Assembly (NCBI GenBank): GCA_046593355.1
Contig: JBKJNY010000242.1
Coordinates: 62,001 to 126,000, forward strand
Reading direction: 5' to 3'
From: SXOA01 sp046593355
GTDB lineage: Bacteria; Planctomycetota; Planctomycetia; Pirellulales; Pirellulaceae
Length of the DNA stretch: 64,000 bases
Below the pieces are notes generated by a model, which searched no databases, was not told where the DNA came from, and was given only the letters and a program-made list of their open reading frames with translations. Shown in pieces: positions 42,876 through 51,505 of this stretch. The first letter of the stretch is position 1; every line of letters begins with the position of its first letter. The translations under genes and the position numbers were made by a program.

Positions 42876-43292
42876 TCACACTCTCTTTTCTATCCAAGTC
42901 AGAATGATCTCCACCGCTCTTACGAAAGTGATTGCTTCCAGCGACCGAATCGTGCCCGTTTCATACCGCATGTCCGTGTTCCAAGAAATCACATGCGAAA
43001 ACTCCTTGGCAATGACCATCGGCAGCCGCACACCAGTAATCCGTTCATATCGATCTCGCAAGCTATCCAGACTGTGACCACGAGTGCCACGGAAGGATTC
43101 CATCATTTCCGCCCGCTTCGTCGCGCCTAGTCGGGAAAGCAGCAACGCTTTAAAGGCACACTCCACAGAGTATCCTGCCAAGTAAACGGCACCCGTGGTG
43201 CGGTCGGCATTGAGCAATGTTCGAGCGTCCTCAAAGCGCTGCAGCGCCGCTCGAATGAATTCTTGCGATTTCCCGCTCTTGGGTAGCGCCAT
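42876..43292 (-). CDS. HEPN-domain protein, second locus
   Basis: 138 residues. TGAVYLAGYSVECAFKALLLSRLG and GHSLDSLRDRYERITG are the two conserved HEPN helices. No separate R-x-H motif is clear. Paired with the 108-residue protein downstream and lying next to the MNT/HEPN pair, with the ROK kinase gene ending 24 bases upstream of its start side. Confidence 0.83.
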   Translation of the reverse strand: MALPKSGKSQEFIRAALQRFEDARTLLNADRTTGAVYLAGYSVECAFKALLLSRLGATKRAEMMESFRGTRGHSLDSLRDRYERITGVRLPMVIAKEFSHVISWNTDMRYETGTIRSLEAITFVRAVEIILTWIEKRV

Positions 43293-43316
43293 CCCAGCAC
43301 TCTCACCGCCCGTTTT

Positions 43317-44366
43317 CTAGGTTTTTCGCTTCTCCCTATGAAACTCCAGCCTCGCGATCCCCCCGGCCCCAATAAACCCCGCGTCGCCGCCGAGGGTCGC
43401 AAAATCGATGGTAGTCCGCTGGGCGGGAATGGGAAAGGCGTGCTTGCGAACGACGGCGCGGACCCGCTCGATGAATTTCTTCCCCACCGGGGCGTCGTGC
43501 CCGCCAAAGTTCATCGCTCCGCCCAGAATGACCGCTCCCGGGTCAATCGTGTGCATCAGCGTGACGATGCCGAGGCCCAACCAGGTGGCCAGCTCCTGAA
43601 TGAGATCGCTGGAGAGTGCATCGCCGATCTCCGCTTCCTCGGAAACCATGAGCGCGGTCAGCTCTTCACCTTTCGCCACGCGGTTGGCCAGCGTGGTCTT
43701 GCGGATGCGAGCGTTGAGCTCTTGCCAGGCTCGCTTCACCAGGGCGGTGGCACTGCAATACGCCTCCAAATGCCCCGGCTGGCCGCAGCCGCACATGCGG
43801 GCGGCGGGGCTGTTGTCGATGATGATGTGTCCGCACTCGCTGCCGTGGCTGTTTTCGCCGTCGATGGAGAGATCGCCAATGATGATGCCGCCGCCGACGC
43901 CGGTGCCCAGCGTCAAAAACACGATGCTGTGATACACTTTTCCGCTGCCGACCCAGAATTCGCCGTAAGCGGCTGCGTTGGCGTCGTTGGCGTAGGAGAC
44001 CGGCAGGCCGAAGGCATCCGCCACACACTTTTTGATGGGGAAGTTGTACCAGTGCGGCAGATTGTGGGGCTGTAGGAGCATCCCCTTGGGAATATCCATC
44101 GTGCCGGGGGTCGCCAGGCAGACCGCGGCGAGGTCGTTCATCGTCAGGCCGATCTCCCGCAGCATTTCGTCCGTCGCCTGACGGGCCCTGTGGACGGCAT
44201 CCTGCGGCCCGGCTTCCTCATTCGTCGCAAGATGGGTCTTGGCCACCACCCGCCCCTCGTCGTCCACCACTCCCAGCTTGATGTTCGTACCGCCGACGTC
44301 CAAGCCCAGGAAAAAGGGGCGTTTGGCATCCTGCGGAGAGACGGTTGCTTCCTGCGAAGTGGACAT
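43317..44366 (-). CDS. ROK-family sugar kinase (glucokinase-like)
   Basis: 349 residues. ATP-binding LGLDVGGTNIKLGVVDDEG, catalytic NDANAAAYGE, TLGTGVGGG, and zinc site CGHIIIDNSPAARMCGCGQPGHLE (the first His and the CxCGxxGxxE cysteines). Phosphorylates glucose or a related hexose. Members with an N-terminal HTH act as repressors, but none is present here, so this is an enzyme. Confidence 0.93.
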   Translation of the reverse strand: MSTSQEATVSPQDAKRPFFLGLDVGGTNIKLGVVDDEGRVVAKTHLATNEEAGPQDAVHRARQATDEMLREIGLTMNDLAAVCLATPGTMDIPKGMLLQPHNLPHWYNFPIKKCVADAFGLPVSYANDANAAAYGEFWVGSGKVYHSIVFLTLGTGVGGGIIIGDLSIDGENSHGSECGHIIIDNSPAARMCGCGQPGHLEAYCSATALVKRAWQELNARIRKTTLANRVAKGEELTALMVSEEAEIGDALSSDLIQELATWLGLGIVTLMHTIDPGAVILGGAMNFGGHDAPVGKKFIERVRAVVRKHAFPIPAQRTTIDFATLGGDAGFIGAGGIARLEFHREKRKT

Positions 44367-44465
44367 GGGCGCTCTCGGCAGGTTTTAGAGGTGGGAAACT
44401 GGCGGCAATCGGGCTACCAGCAAGATAGCGCCGCGGGCGTTTTTGGGCTAGCGGGACCAAGAATA

Positions 44466-44518
44466 GTAGCCGGCACGCTCCGTGTGCCGAATGCCCCCTC
44501 ACGGAGTGAGCGGACTAC
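44466..44518. repeat. dispersed palindromic repeat R1, copy 3
   Basis: Begins GTAGCCGGCACGCTCCGTGT and ends CACGGAGTGAGCGGACTAC; the end is identical to copy 2. It reaches into the stop codon region of the 145-residue gene (44515). Confidence 0.8.
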
Positions 44519-44952
44519 TTTGCCACCTGCGTCTGCATCAGGCTGGTGGCGATGGCCTGGAAGACCGGCTCCATCTTTTCGAACTCGCGGGTCTCGGCCT
44601 GGTAGTGCCAGACCAGGGTATAGGTAGGAGTCTGGACGGCGCGGATTCTGGCTTCCACCAGCAGGTCGAGAAAGAAGAAGCAAATATCGACCCCCTGAGC
44701 GGGCACATCGCCGACTTTCTCCTTCGCCTCGAGGATTTCCAGCTCGGGATAAACTTCGCGGATGGTTTCAATCACCGTGTCAATGATTTCCCCCATCGCC
44801 TGCTTCGCGGGATAGACGTGCAGCGAGAAGAAGCTCGTTTCCTCGCTCTGCACCGTCACGCTGCGGGGCCAGGCCTCCAGCTCCTCATCCACCAGAGACC
44901 AATTCTCCGGGTAGTAAAAGCGAATTCCCAGATGTTCGTACAGCGCGGGCAT
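44515..44952 (-). CDS. hypothetical PsbP/DUF1795-like protein
   Basis: 145 residues, no signal peptide. GIRFYYPENWSLVDEE..VTVQSEETSFFSLHVYP..AVQTPTYTLVWHYQAETREFEKMEPVFQAIATSL has the strand order of the PsbP-like/DUF1795 fold. Function unknown. R1 repeat copy 3 overlaps its end. Confidence 0.72.
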   Translation of the reverse strand: MPALYEHLGIRFYYPENWSLVDEELEAWPRSVTVQSEETSFFSLHVYPAKQAMGEIIDTVIETIREVYPELEILEAKEKVGDVPAQGVDICFFFLDLLVEARIRAVQTPTYTLVWHYQAETREFEKMEPVFQAIATSLMQTQVAK

Positions 44953-45136
44953 GGGTGACTCTGGCCTTCAAAAAGGGACATTATTTTAGCCTATCCTTGC
45001 GACCCAGCGGCGGGAAGAGGCGGACGTCACGAGCCCTACGCGCAAGCGTTCAAGCGAGGGAGTGTCGCTCAGCGCCCCGAAGATTGACCGCTGCTATAAT
45101 ACCCCCTATGAACTACAGGGGCTGGAGTCTATTGCC

Positions 45137-46171
45137 ATGACCACCAGGCCCAATCGTCGCTGGCTGCAATTCAGCTTGCGGACGTTCTTGATTGTTCTCA
45201 CCCTGCTCGCAATGGGGCTGGGGTACGTCTCCTTCCGAGCCCGAGAGCAGCGGGAGGCGGTCGCTCGGATTAACGAACTCGGCGGACATATTCAATACGA
45301 CTACCAAAGGGGCTCCAATCCCAAGCCAAGCCCGCCTGGATGGCCCTGGCTGCGGCGGCTCGTGGGAGACGAGTATTTTCAGGACGTCGCCTTCGTGAAT
45401 CTGGGCAATACGAAGGTCAGCGATGCCGATCTGCGTCTCATCAGTAAATTGCGCCGGACCAAGATACTGACTCTCGATGGGACCAACATCTCGGATGAAG
45501 GCCTCGCATCCATACGAGGAATGTCCGAATTGCAAAGCTTGGGGCTGATGAAGACCAAGGTCACGACCGAGGGGATTCGCCGCATGCGCCCGCCGCGTAC
45601 AGGAAGCACGGTCCGCTTGGCGGAAACGAGCATTGGTGATGATGCCCTGCCTAATCTGTCTAGTTGCGGATTCTTGATTCTTGACGGAACGGCCATCACC
45701 TCGCAGGGTGTCCAGAAACTGGCGGAATCCAAGACTTTGATTGATTTCTCCATCCAACGAACCGCGGTGGACGACGCAGCCGTTCCTTCCCTGGTCAAAA
45801 TCAAGACGTTGACATGGCTTTTGGTGTGGGATACCAAAATCAGCGGAGAGGGGTTGTTCAGGTTGCGAAACGCTTTGCCCAACTGCCACGTTGATGGCCC
45901 GGTCGTTGATTTTTCGGGTGGATTCAACCCCGCTGCTCCTGGTCCTGAAGGGGGCGGTTGGAAACCGAGGATGGAGCGACTCCTGTGGCTCAACAAGGCC
46001 CAGCACCTCAAGTTAGTTGTCCTCGCCGATCCCTTGGTCACTGACGGCCACCTGGCAACGCTCGAAGGTCTGGACCATTTAGAATTGCTCGACCTCCGCG
46101 GCGCCAGCGTCACTGACGCAGGTGTGAAGAGACTTCAAAAGGCGTTGCCCAAGCTGAAGATTCACCGCTAA
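45137..46171 (+). CDS. membrane-anchored leucine-rich-repeat protein
   Basis: 344 residues from ATG 45137. RRWLQFSLRTFLIVLTLLAMGLGYVSFRAREQREAVARINELGG is the signal-anchor typical of a large planctomycete LRR family. About seven irregular LRRs follow (KVSDADLRLISKL, ISDEGLASIRGM, VTDAGVKRLQKALP). Likely a periplasmic binding protein. A ten-codon open frame (45108) ends by TGA overlapping its ATG. Confidence 0.87.
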   Translation: MTTRPNRRWLQFSLRTFLIVLTLLAMGLGYVSFRAREQREAVARINELGGHIQYDYQRGSNPKPSPPGWPWLRRLVGDEYFQDVAFVNLGNTKVSDADLRLISKLRRTKILTLDGTNISDEGLASIRGMSELQSLGLMKTKVTTEGIRRMRPPRTGSTVRLAETSIGDDALPNLSSCGFLILDGTAITSQGVQKLAESKTLIDFSIQRTAVDDAAVPSLVKIKTLTWLLVWDTKISGEGLFRLRNALPNCHVDGPVVDFSGGFNPAAPGPEGGGWKPRMERLLWLNKAQHLKLVVLADPLVTDGHLATLEGLDHLELLDLRGASVTDAGVKRLQKALPKLKIHR

Positions 46172-46258
46172 CAATTCCCAAGACTTCTCGAGCCGCGCGG
46201 CTGCGCGGACGAGTAAGATGTCGTTTACGCGCACGCACCTGGAAAGTCGAGGAAGTGT

Positions 46259-46483
46259 ATGAAAGCCGCTAGTGTGATTCGGATTCGCGGTCGTCAGGCA
46301 ATTGAACTACCCAAGGAGTTTGAAGTCGCCAGCGACAAAGTCTTTCTCCAAAGAACCGAAGAAGGGGTTTTGGTGATCTGCAAAGATCCTTGGGAGTTGT
46401 TTCGCGAAGGCATCGCGGAACTCTCGGACGATTTCATGGCCGATGGTCGCCGGCAGATGCCGGTGCAACGGAGAAAACTCTAG
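46259..46483 (+). CDS. AbrB/SpoVT-type antitoxin, orphan
   Basis: 74 residues, GAGGAAG before the ATG. SVIRIRGRQAIELPKEFEVASDKVFLQRTEEGVLVIC is the swapped-hairpin fold of VapB antitoxins. No PIN gene follows; the next gene is convergent and overlaps it by four bases. Probably a remnant or an independently acting regulator. Confidence 0.8.
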   Translation: MKAASVIRIRGRQAIELPKEFEVASDKVFLQRTEEGVLVICKDPWELFREGIAELSDDFMADGRRQMPVQRRKL

Positions 46484-47124
46484 CCGCGCCGCGCTGCCAA
46501 GCGGCCATAGATATCCACCAAGAACGCCACCGCCCGGCCCTTGCCGATGTTTTCGATCTTGTGCGGCACGTCGGCGGGGTAGTGGGCGGAGTCCCCCTTG
46601 CTGAGGTCGCGGGATTCGTCGCCCGAGGTGAGGCGGACGGAACCTTCTTCGATGGTCAGGAATTCGCGGGTTCCCTCGTAGTGCGGCGAGCTGACCAGCG
46701 CGCCCCCCGGTTTGAGGGTCAGCTCGTAGAACTCGACGTCTTTTTCCAGGTGCAGCGGCGACAGCGTGCGGATGCGGCACTGGGGGTCGTCACGAAACAG
46801 AAAGCCGCGGTCCGCGTGGCGGATGACGTCGATTTTGGGAGCCGACGCCGGGGCATCGACCAGATCCCCGAGCGACATTCCAAAAGCCTGGGCGATGCGG
46901 TACGCCACCCCCAGTGTGGGATTGGCCGCACCCCGCTCAATCTGGCTGAGCATGGAACGGCTGACGCCAGAGAGGGAGGCGAGCTGCTCCAGCGTCCAGC
47001 CTTTGCCCCGCCGCATCGCCTTGACGCGGTCGCAGACGAGCTGCTGCAAGGGCTCCGCGGACCCGTGGGGTAGGCCGGCAGCTTGCCCAGTTTTCGCCTT
47101 TTTTCTCTTAATTATCGTTTCCAC
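46480..47124 (-). CDS. XRE-family regulator with cupin domain
   Basis: 214 residues from GTG 47124; longer frames run through the tdh promoter and coding region. HTH WTLEQLASLSGVSRSMLSQIERGAANPTLGVAYRIAQAF, then cupin FYELTLKPGGALVSSPHYEGTREFLTIEEGSVRLTSG. Members bind small effectors and control amino-acid or polyamine catabolism. It is divergent from tdh-kbl with an 82-base gap, so it probably regulates that pair. Confidence 0.88.
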   Translation of the reverse strand: METIIKRKKAKTGQAAGLPHGSAEPLQQLVCDRVKAMRRGKGWTLEQLASLSGVSRSMLSQIERGAANPTLGVAYRIAQAFGMSLGDLVDAPASAPKIDVIRHADRGFLFRDDPQCRIRTLSPLHLEKDVEFYELTLKPGGALVSSPHYEGTREFLTIEEGSVRLTSGDESRDLSKGDSAHYPADVPHKIENIGKGRAVAFLVDIYGRLAARRG

Positions 47125-47206
47125 AATGCTGGAATTCCCCTCTTGTAAACCGGATGCCGAGATTCTACTATAGCAGACAGAGATTCCAGTTTCCAGGACA
47201 ACGATT
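47125..47206. promoter_or_regulatory. divergent promoter region between regulator and tdh
   Basis: 82 bases, A+T-rich (for example AATTATCGTTTCC and TTCTACTATAGCAGACAG). Both genes start at its edges. The regulator probably binds here. I cannot define the -35/-10 boxes unambiguously. Confidence 0.55.
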
Positions 47207-48262
47207 ATGACACGCGATATCCCCGCCACCATGCCCGCCATCCGCAAGCTCAAGAGCGAGCCCGGCTTGTGGTGGCAGCCGGAAACGCCGGTGCCGAAGA
47301 TTGGCCCGCGCGAGGTGCTGGTGGCCGTCACGCACGCCGGCATTTGCGGCACCGACCGGCACATTTACGAATGGGACGCCTGGAGCAAGAGCCGCGTGCA
47401 GATCGGCATCACGACGGGGCATGAATTCGTGGGCCAGGTCGTGGCTCTGGGAGCCGCCGTCACGCGGGCCCAGGTCGGCCAGCGAGTCAGCGCCGAAGGG
47501 CACATCGGCTGCGGCGTTTGTCAGCCGTGCCGGACGGGGAACGGGCACATCTGCGAGAAGGTGGATATTCTCGGCATCGACTGCAACGGCTGCTTCGCCC
47601 AGTACGTCGCGGTGCCGGAGGAGAACCTGTGGCCCGTCCATCCCGGCATTCCCGACCACATCGCCGCGATCTTCGATCCGCTTGGCAACGCCATGCACAC
47701 CGTGATGGCGGCCGGCGTGAGCGGGCGGAGCGTCCTCATCACCGGCGTCGGCATCATCGGGCTGATGGCAGTGACGATTGCCCAGGCCGCGGGAGCGGGG
47801 ACCATCCTCGTCACCGACCGGGACGAGAAGCGGCTGGCCCTCGCCAAAAAACTGGGGGCGGACCACGCCTTCCACGCCAGCGACGACACCTGGCCCGCCA
47901 AGGCCCGTGAGCTGACGCACAACCAAGGGCCGGAAGTGCTGCTGGAAATGAGCGGCCACCCCAAGGCGATCCGCCAGGGTTTTTCCGCCCTCCGCAACGG
48001 CGGCACCGCGGCCCTGCTCGGCATCCCCGCGGAGCCGGTGCCGCTGGACTTGCCGAATGACATCATTTTCAAAGGAGCCACCGTGCTCGGCATCAACGGG
48101 CGGCGGATGTTCGAAACCTGGTATCAGGTGGAAAGCTTCGTCCTCTCCGGCCGGCTGAACCTGGAGCCCATCGTCACCCATCATCTGCCGCTGGCCGATT
48201 TTGAAAAAGGCTTCAAGCTGATGCAGGCGGGGGAAGCGATCAAGGTGGTGCTGGAAGTATAG
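47207..48262 (+). CDS. tdh: L-threonine 3-dehydrogenase
   Basis: 351 residues of the zinc-dependent MDR superfamily. Catalytic-zinc motif GICGTDRHIYEWDAW and GHEFVG; structural-zinc cysteines in CGVCQPCRTGNGHICE; Rossmann segment GVGIIGLMAVTIAQAAGA. Oxidises L-threonine to 2-amino-3-ketobutyrate with NAD. The W-D-xW region and linkage to kbl support threonine as substrate. Eight bases separate it from kbl. Confidence 0.94.
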   Translation: MTRDIPATMPAIRKLKSEPGLWWQPETPVPKIGPREVLVAVTHAGICGTDRHIYEWDAWSKSRVQIGITTGHEFVGQVVALGAAVTRAQVGQRVSAEGHIGCGVCQPCRTGNGHICEKVDILGIDCNGCFAQYVAVPEENLWPVHPGIPDHIAAIFDPLGNAMHTVMAAGVSGRSVLITGVGIIGLMAVTIAQAAGAGTILVTDRDEKRLALAKKLGADHAFHASDDTWPAKARELTHNQGPEVLLEMSGHPKAIRQGFSALRNGGTAALLGIPAEPVPLDLPNDIIFKGATVLGINGRRMFETWYQVESFVLSGRLNLEPIVTHHLPLADFEKGFKLMQAGEAIKVVLEV

Positions 48263-48270
48263 TATCCATC

Positions 48271-49446
48271 ATGCCCAACGCCTCCTTCGACAACCGCGCC
48301 CGCGACCTGCTGAAATCCCTTGAGGATTCCCGCCAGCTCAAGCGGTTCCATCATTTGGAAGGACCGCTCGGGCCGACGGTGCGGATTGAAGGGGTCGGCG
48401 AAGTTATCGTCCTCTGCTCCAACAATTACCTGGGACTGGCGAGCCATCCGGAAGTGATCGAGGCCGGCCACGCAGGGCTGAAGAAATACGGCGCGGGGAC
48501 CGCCAGCGTGCGGTTCATCTGCGGCACGCTGGTTTGCCATCGGGAGCTGGAAGCGACTATCGCCAAATTCGTCGGCACCGAGGCAGCGCTCAGTTACGTC
48601 AGTTGCTGGAACGCGAACGAGGCGGTCTTTCAGACCCTGGCCGGTCCGGACGACGTCATTCTCTCCGACGAGCTCAACCATGCCAGCATCATCGACGGCA
48701 TTCGATTGGTGCCGCGGGCGATTGAACGGGCCGTCTACAAGCACAGCGACCTGGCGGACCTGGAAGCGAAGCTGAAGCAGCATCAGGGGAAGGCCTGCCG
48801 CTGGGTGGTGACGGATGGCGTCTTCAGCATGGAAGGAGACGTGGCCCATCTGCCGGAGATTATCGCCCTCTGCCGGAAATATGAGGCCTTGCTCGTCGTC
48901 GATGATTCCCACGGAATCGGCGCACTGGGGAAGACCGGCCGCGGCACGCCCGAACATGCCGGCTGCTTGGGCCAGGTGGACATCGTCACCGGCACGCTCG
49001 GCAAAGCGCTCGGCGGAGCAGCGGGGGGATACGTGGCGGCTGCTCCGCACGTTATCGAAGTCTTGCAGCAGCGAGCCCGTCCGAGCCTCTTCTCCAATGC
49101 GGTCCCTGCTACGGTCGCTTGCAGCGCCCGCCGGGCCATCGAAATCATCGACCGCGAGCCAGAGCGCGTGCGAAAGCTGCACGACAACGTGGCCTTCATG
49201 CGGCAAGGTCTGGCCAAGCTCGGCTTTGACGTTCATTCCTCTCCCACCGCCATCATCCCCGTCATGATCGGCGACGAAGCCGAGGCCATCGCCAAGAGCC
49301 AGCGTCTGCTGGAATTGGGCGTGATGGTCATCGGCTTCGGTTATCCCGTGGTTCCCAAAGGGCAGGCGCGGTTGCGCGTGCAAGTCTCGGCGTCGCTGGA
49401 GAGAGAGCATTTGGAGAGGGCGCTGAGGGCGTTTGCCCAGCTGTAA
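48271..49446 (+). CDS. kbl: glycine C-acetyltransferase (2-amino-3-ketobutyrate CoA ligase)
   Basis: 391 residues of the alpha-oxoamine synthase family. NNYLGLASHPEVIEAG, GTLVCHRELE, DGVFSMEGDVAHL, DDSHGIGALG and PLP-lysine segment TGTLGKALGGAAGGY. It splits 2-amino-3-ketobutyrate into glycine and acetyl-CoA, completing threonine catabolism with Tdh. 8-amino-7-oxononanoate synthase is the alternative family member, but the tdh neighbour favours Kbl. Confidence 0.93.
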   Translation: MPNASFDNRARDLLKSLEDSRQLKRFHHLEGPLGPTVRIEGVGEVIVLCSNNYLGLASHPEVIEAGHAGLKKYGAGTASVRFICGTLVCHRELEATIAKFVGTEAALSYVSCWNANEAVFQTLAGPDDVILSDELNHASIIDGIRLVPRAIERAVYKHSDLADLEAKLKQHQGKACRWVVTDGVFSMEGDVAHLPEIIALCRKYEALLVVDDSHGIGALGKTGRGTPEHAGCLGQVDIVTGTLGKALGGAAGGYVAAAPHVIEVLQQRARPSLFSNAVPATVACSARRAIEIIDREPERVRKLHDNVAFMRQGLAKLGFDVHSSPTAIIPVMIGDEAEAIAKSQRLLELGVMVIGFGYPVVPKGQARLRVQVSASLEREHLERALRAFAQL

Positions 49447-49553
49447 CGCTTGCCCCTTCGCCGGCCATAGGCGTAAGGTAGAATAGTGGTAGCCGGCCTG
49501 CTTGGTCCGGCCCCCGCCTACCTGCATCCTTCCCGCCTGCATTTCTCTCCCCC

Positions 49554-50711
49554 ATGTCCTCCGCCACGGAAGTCTTCGATCCCTATCGCGAGTGGCTCGG
49601 CATTGAGCCGCAGGAGTTGCCGGCGGATCACTATCGGCTGCTCGGGCTGCCGCGGTTTGAGGCGGATGCGGGAAAGATTCTGGCGGCGGCGGATGGGCGG
49701 ATGAGACTGATCCGCTCCAATCAGATGGGGCCGCGGGGAACGTTCACACACACGCTGCTCAACGAGATCACGGCAGCTAAGCTCTGCCTGCTTTCGCTGC
49801 TGGCCAAGGCTCAGTACGACCAGTTCCTGCACGAGCTACAGGACGCGCCGAATTCCTCCCGCGCTCCTGCCCACTTTTTTCCCACTGCCGTCCCGCTGAT
49901 GTCGCTGCCGCCAGCCTATTCGCCGTACCGAGCGGCTGGCGTGCCGCCGCTGGCCGCGCCACCCGTCGTGCCGATGGCGGTGCCACTCGCTCCGCCGAAG
50001 CAGGCCCGCAAATCCGAGCTGGCCGTGGATGAGGATAAGCCGCCGAGCGAGGACGAGACGCCGAGCGAGGGTGAAACGACGCAACAAGGCTCTCGACTTC
50101 GCGCCCTCGGGTTGATGGCGATTGCGATCCTGCTCATCGCCGGCGGGATTTGGGGAGCAGCGAGATACTTCTTTCCGCCGGCCGAAAACACGGACGTGGT
50201 CACAAACCCCGATGGAAGCGGCAGCAAAGGAACCGGCAGCGACAGAGAGCAGCCGGAACCGCCGCCCGATCCCGCGGCCAAAGCGACCGTCGTGATGCAA
50301 GAAGGGAGCGGCGAGCTCAGCCTGCCTCCGTCCGCCGCCGCGCTGGTGGGAGCGACCAGCCTGAAGATTGCGATCTCCGAAAATGTCCTCAGCGGCTGGA
50401 CCTCCGCGGACGATGCCGCGATTTGGAAGTTCAAGCTGCTCCGCCCCGGTTTCTTCAAGCTGGAGCTGAGTTACGCCGCCGCTCACGAAGGAGAAGACGT
50501 CGGCCTGGAACTGCTGCTGGACGAGGAGGAGCCTCGCAAGTTCCAACTGGCCCCAACGGGCGGAACCGACAAGTACATGGCCGTCTCGCACACCATCGTC
50601 GTCAAAGCCAGCGGCCCGCACACGATTACGATTCGCCCCACCGCCGCCGTGCCGGAAGACAGCCTCCTCATCAAATCGCTGCGTCTTATCCCGGTGGGCG
50701 GGCAGCCGTAG
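49554..50711 (+). CDS. single-span membrane protein with planctomycete J-like N-domain
   Basis: 385 residues. DPYREWLGIEPQELPADHYRLLGLPRFEADAGKILAAADGRM is a planctomycete-specific DnaJ-like N-domain found in many kinase-linked or membrane proteins. Pro-rich region about 103-150; transmembrane helix about 187-207; a C-terminal beta-rich ligand-binding-like domain follows. Function unknown. Confidence 0.78.
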   Translation: MSSATEVFDPYREWLGIEPQELPADHYRLLGLPRFEADAGKILAAADGRMRLIRSNQMGPRGTFTHTLLNEITAAKLCLLSLLAKAQYDQFLHELQDAPNSSRAPAHFFPTAVPLMSLPPAYSPYRAAGVPPLAAPPVVPMAVPLAPPKQARKSELAVDEDKPPSEDETPSEGETTQQGSRLRALGLMAIAILLIAGGIWGAARYFFPPAENTDVVTNPDGSGSKGTGSDREQPEPPPDPAAKATVVMQEGSGELSLPPSAAALVGATSLKIAISENVLSGWTSADDAAIWKFKLLRPGFFKLELSYAAAHEGEDVGLELLLDEEEPRKFQLAPTGGTDKYMAVSHTIVVKASGPHTITIRPTAAVPEDSLLIKSLRLIPVGGQP

Positions 50712-50736
50712 GATGACGGGTAGACGTTATGTAATG

Positions 50737-50810
50737 AGCCTCCGGGCTTGTCCCGTAGGTCTACATGTGCGGGAGGAAAAAACCGTGGGGGCAAGCCCCA
50801 CGGCTCAAGT
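50737..50810. repeat. intergenic hairpin repeat
   Basis: CCGTGGGGGCAAGCCCCACGG is a perfect stem-loop (10-bp arms), preceded by an imperfect partner GCCTCCGGGCTTGTCCCG. It lies between convergent genes and could terminate both. Confidence 0.65.
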
Positions 50811-50813
50811 GTC

Positions 50814-51332
50814 CTACGCCTCCGCCATCTTCCTCGTCAAATACCCCAAAACATCCCGCACGGAAAAGACCCCCGCGGGGCGGCCGTCGGGGCCGGTGAT
50901 GGGAACGTGGCGAAAGCCCCCTTGGTCCATCCGCTGGACGGCGAAGGCGATTTTGGCGGTCGCGGGCAGCGACTGCGGCTGCCGGGTCATGAACTCGCTG
51001 ACCGGCCGGTCGCCGAGCTCTGCCGCGCGGTCGTTCAGCTTTTGCAGCACATCCCGGTCGGTGAAGATGCCGGCCAGCTCCCCCTTCTCCACGATCAGCA
51101 GACAGCCGATGCGGTTTTCGACCAGCAGGCGGAGACACTCGCGGACCGGCATCGTGGGCGAGACGAGCAGCGGCCAGCGGGTCTGGCTGGCGGACAAGCG
51201 GTCGGTCAAGAGGCCGAGTTCGACCTCGCTCTGCGGCGTGGGCAGATGCGTGTCCGAGAGCGGATGGCCGCACGAATCGCACTCATCGCAGCCTTCAATC
51301 ACCGGCTGATCACAATAGGGGCAGTCGAGCAT
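50814..51332 (-). CDS. CBS-domain protein with N-terminal zinc ribbon
   Basis: 172 residues. Zinc ribbon CPYCDQPVIEGCDECDSCGH (four Cys), then a CBS pair: LVSPTMPVRECLRLLVENRIGCLLIVEKGELAGIFTDRD and MTRQPQSLPATAKIAFAVQRMDQGGFRHVPI..GRPAGVFSVRDVL. The CBS pair probably senses an adenine nucleotide; the target is unknown. Confidence 0.88.
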   Translation of the reverse strand: MLDCPYCDQPVIEGCDECDSCGHPLSDTHLPTPQSEVELGLLTDRLSASQTRWPLLVSPTMPVRECLRLLVENRIGCLLIVEKGELAGIFTDRDVLQKLNDRAAELGDRPVSEFMTRQPQSLPATAKIAFAVQRMDQGGFRHVPITGPDGRPAGVFSVRDVLGYLTRKMAEA

Positions 51333-51505
51333 GGGAGCCTCCGCGGAAGGGCGCGTGCCGCGAACCGGGCACTATGTTGTATTGAAGGCACTATGTGTAT
51401 TGAAGGAGTGCGGCGGGTTGGCGTCAACAAGAGGGGACGAGAATCTGCTGCTGGGGTAGAATTGCGACGGCCTTGCACCGATCCTGATTTTCCGAGGGCT
51501 GCACC

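Noticed and set aside
49000..49446. kbl as biotin-synthesis enzyme 8-amino-7-oxononanoate synthase
   Set aside because: Same family, but the 8-base spacing after tdh and the regulator upstream fit threonine degradation better; no bio gene is present.
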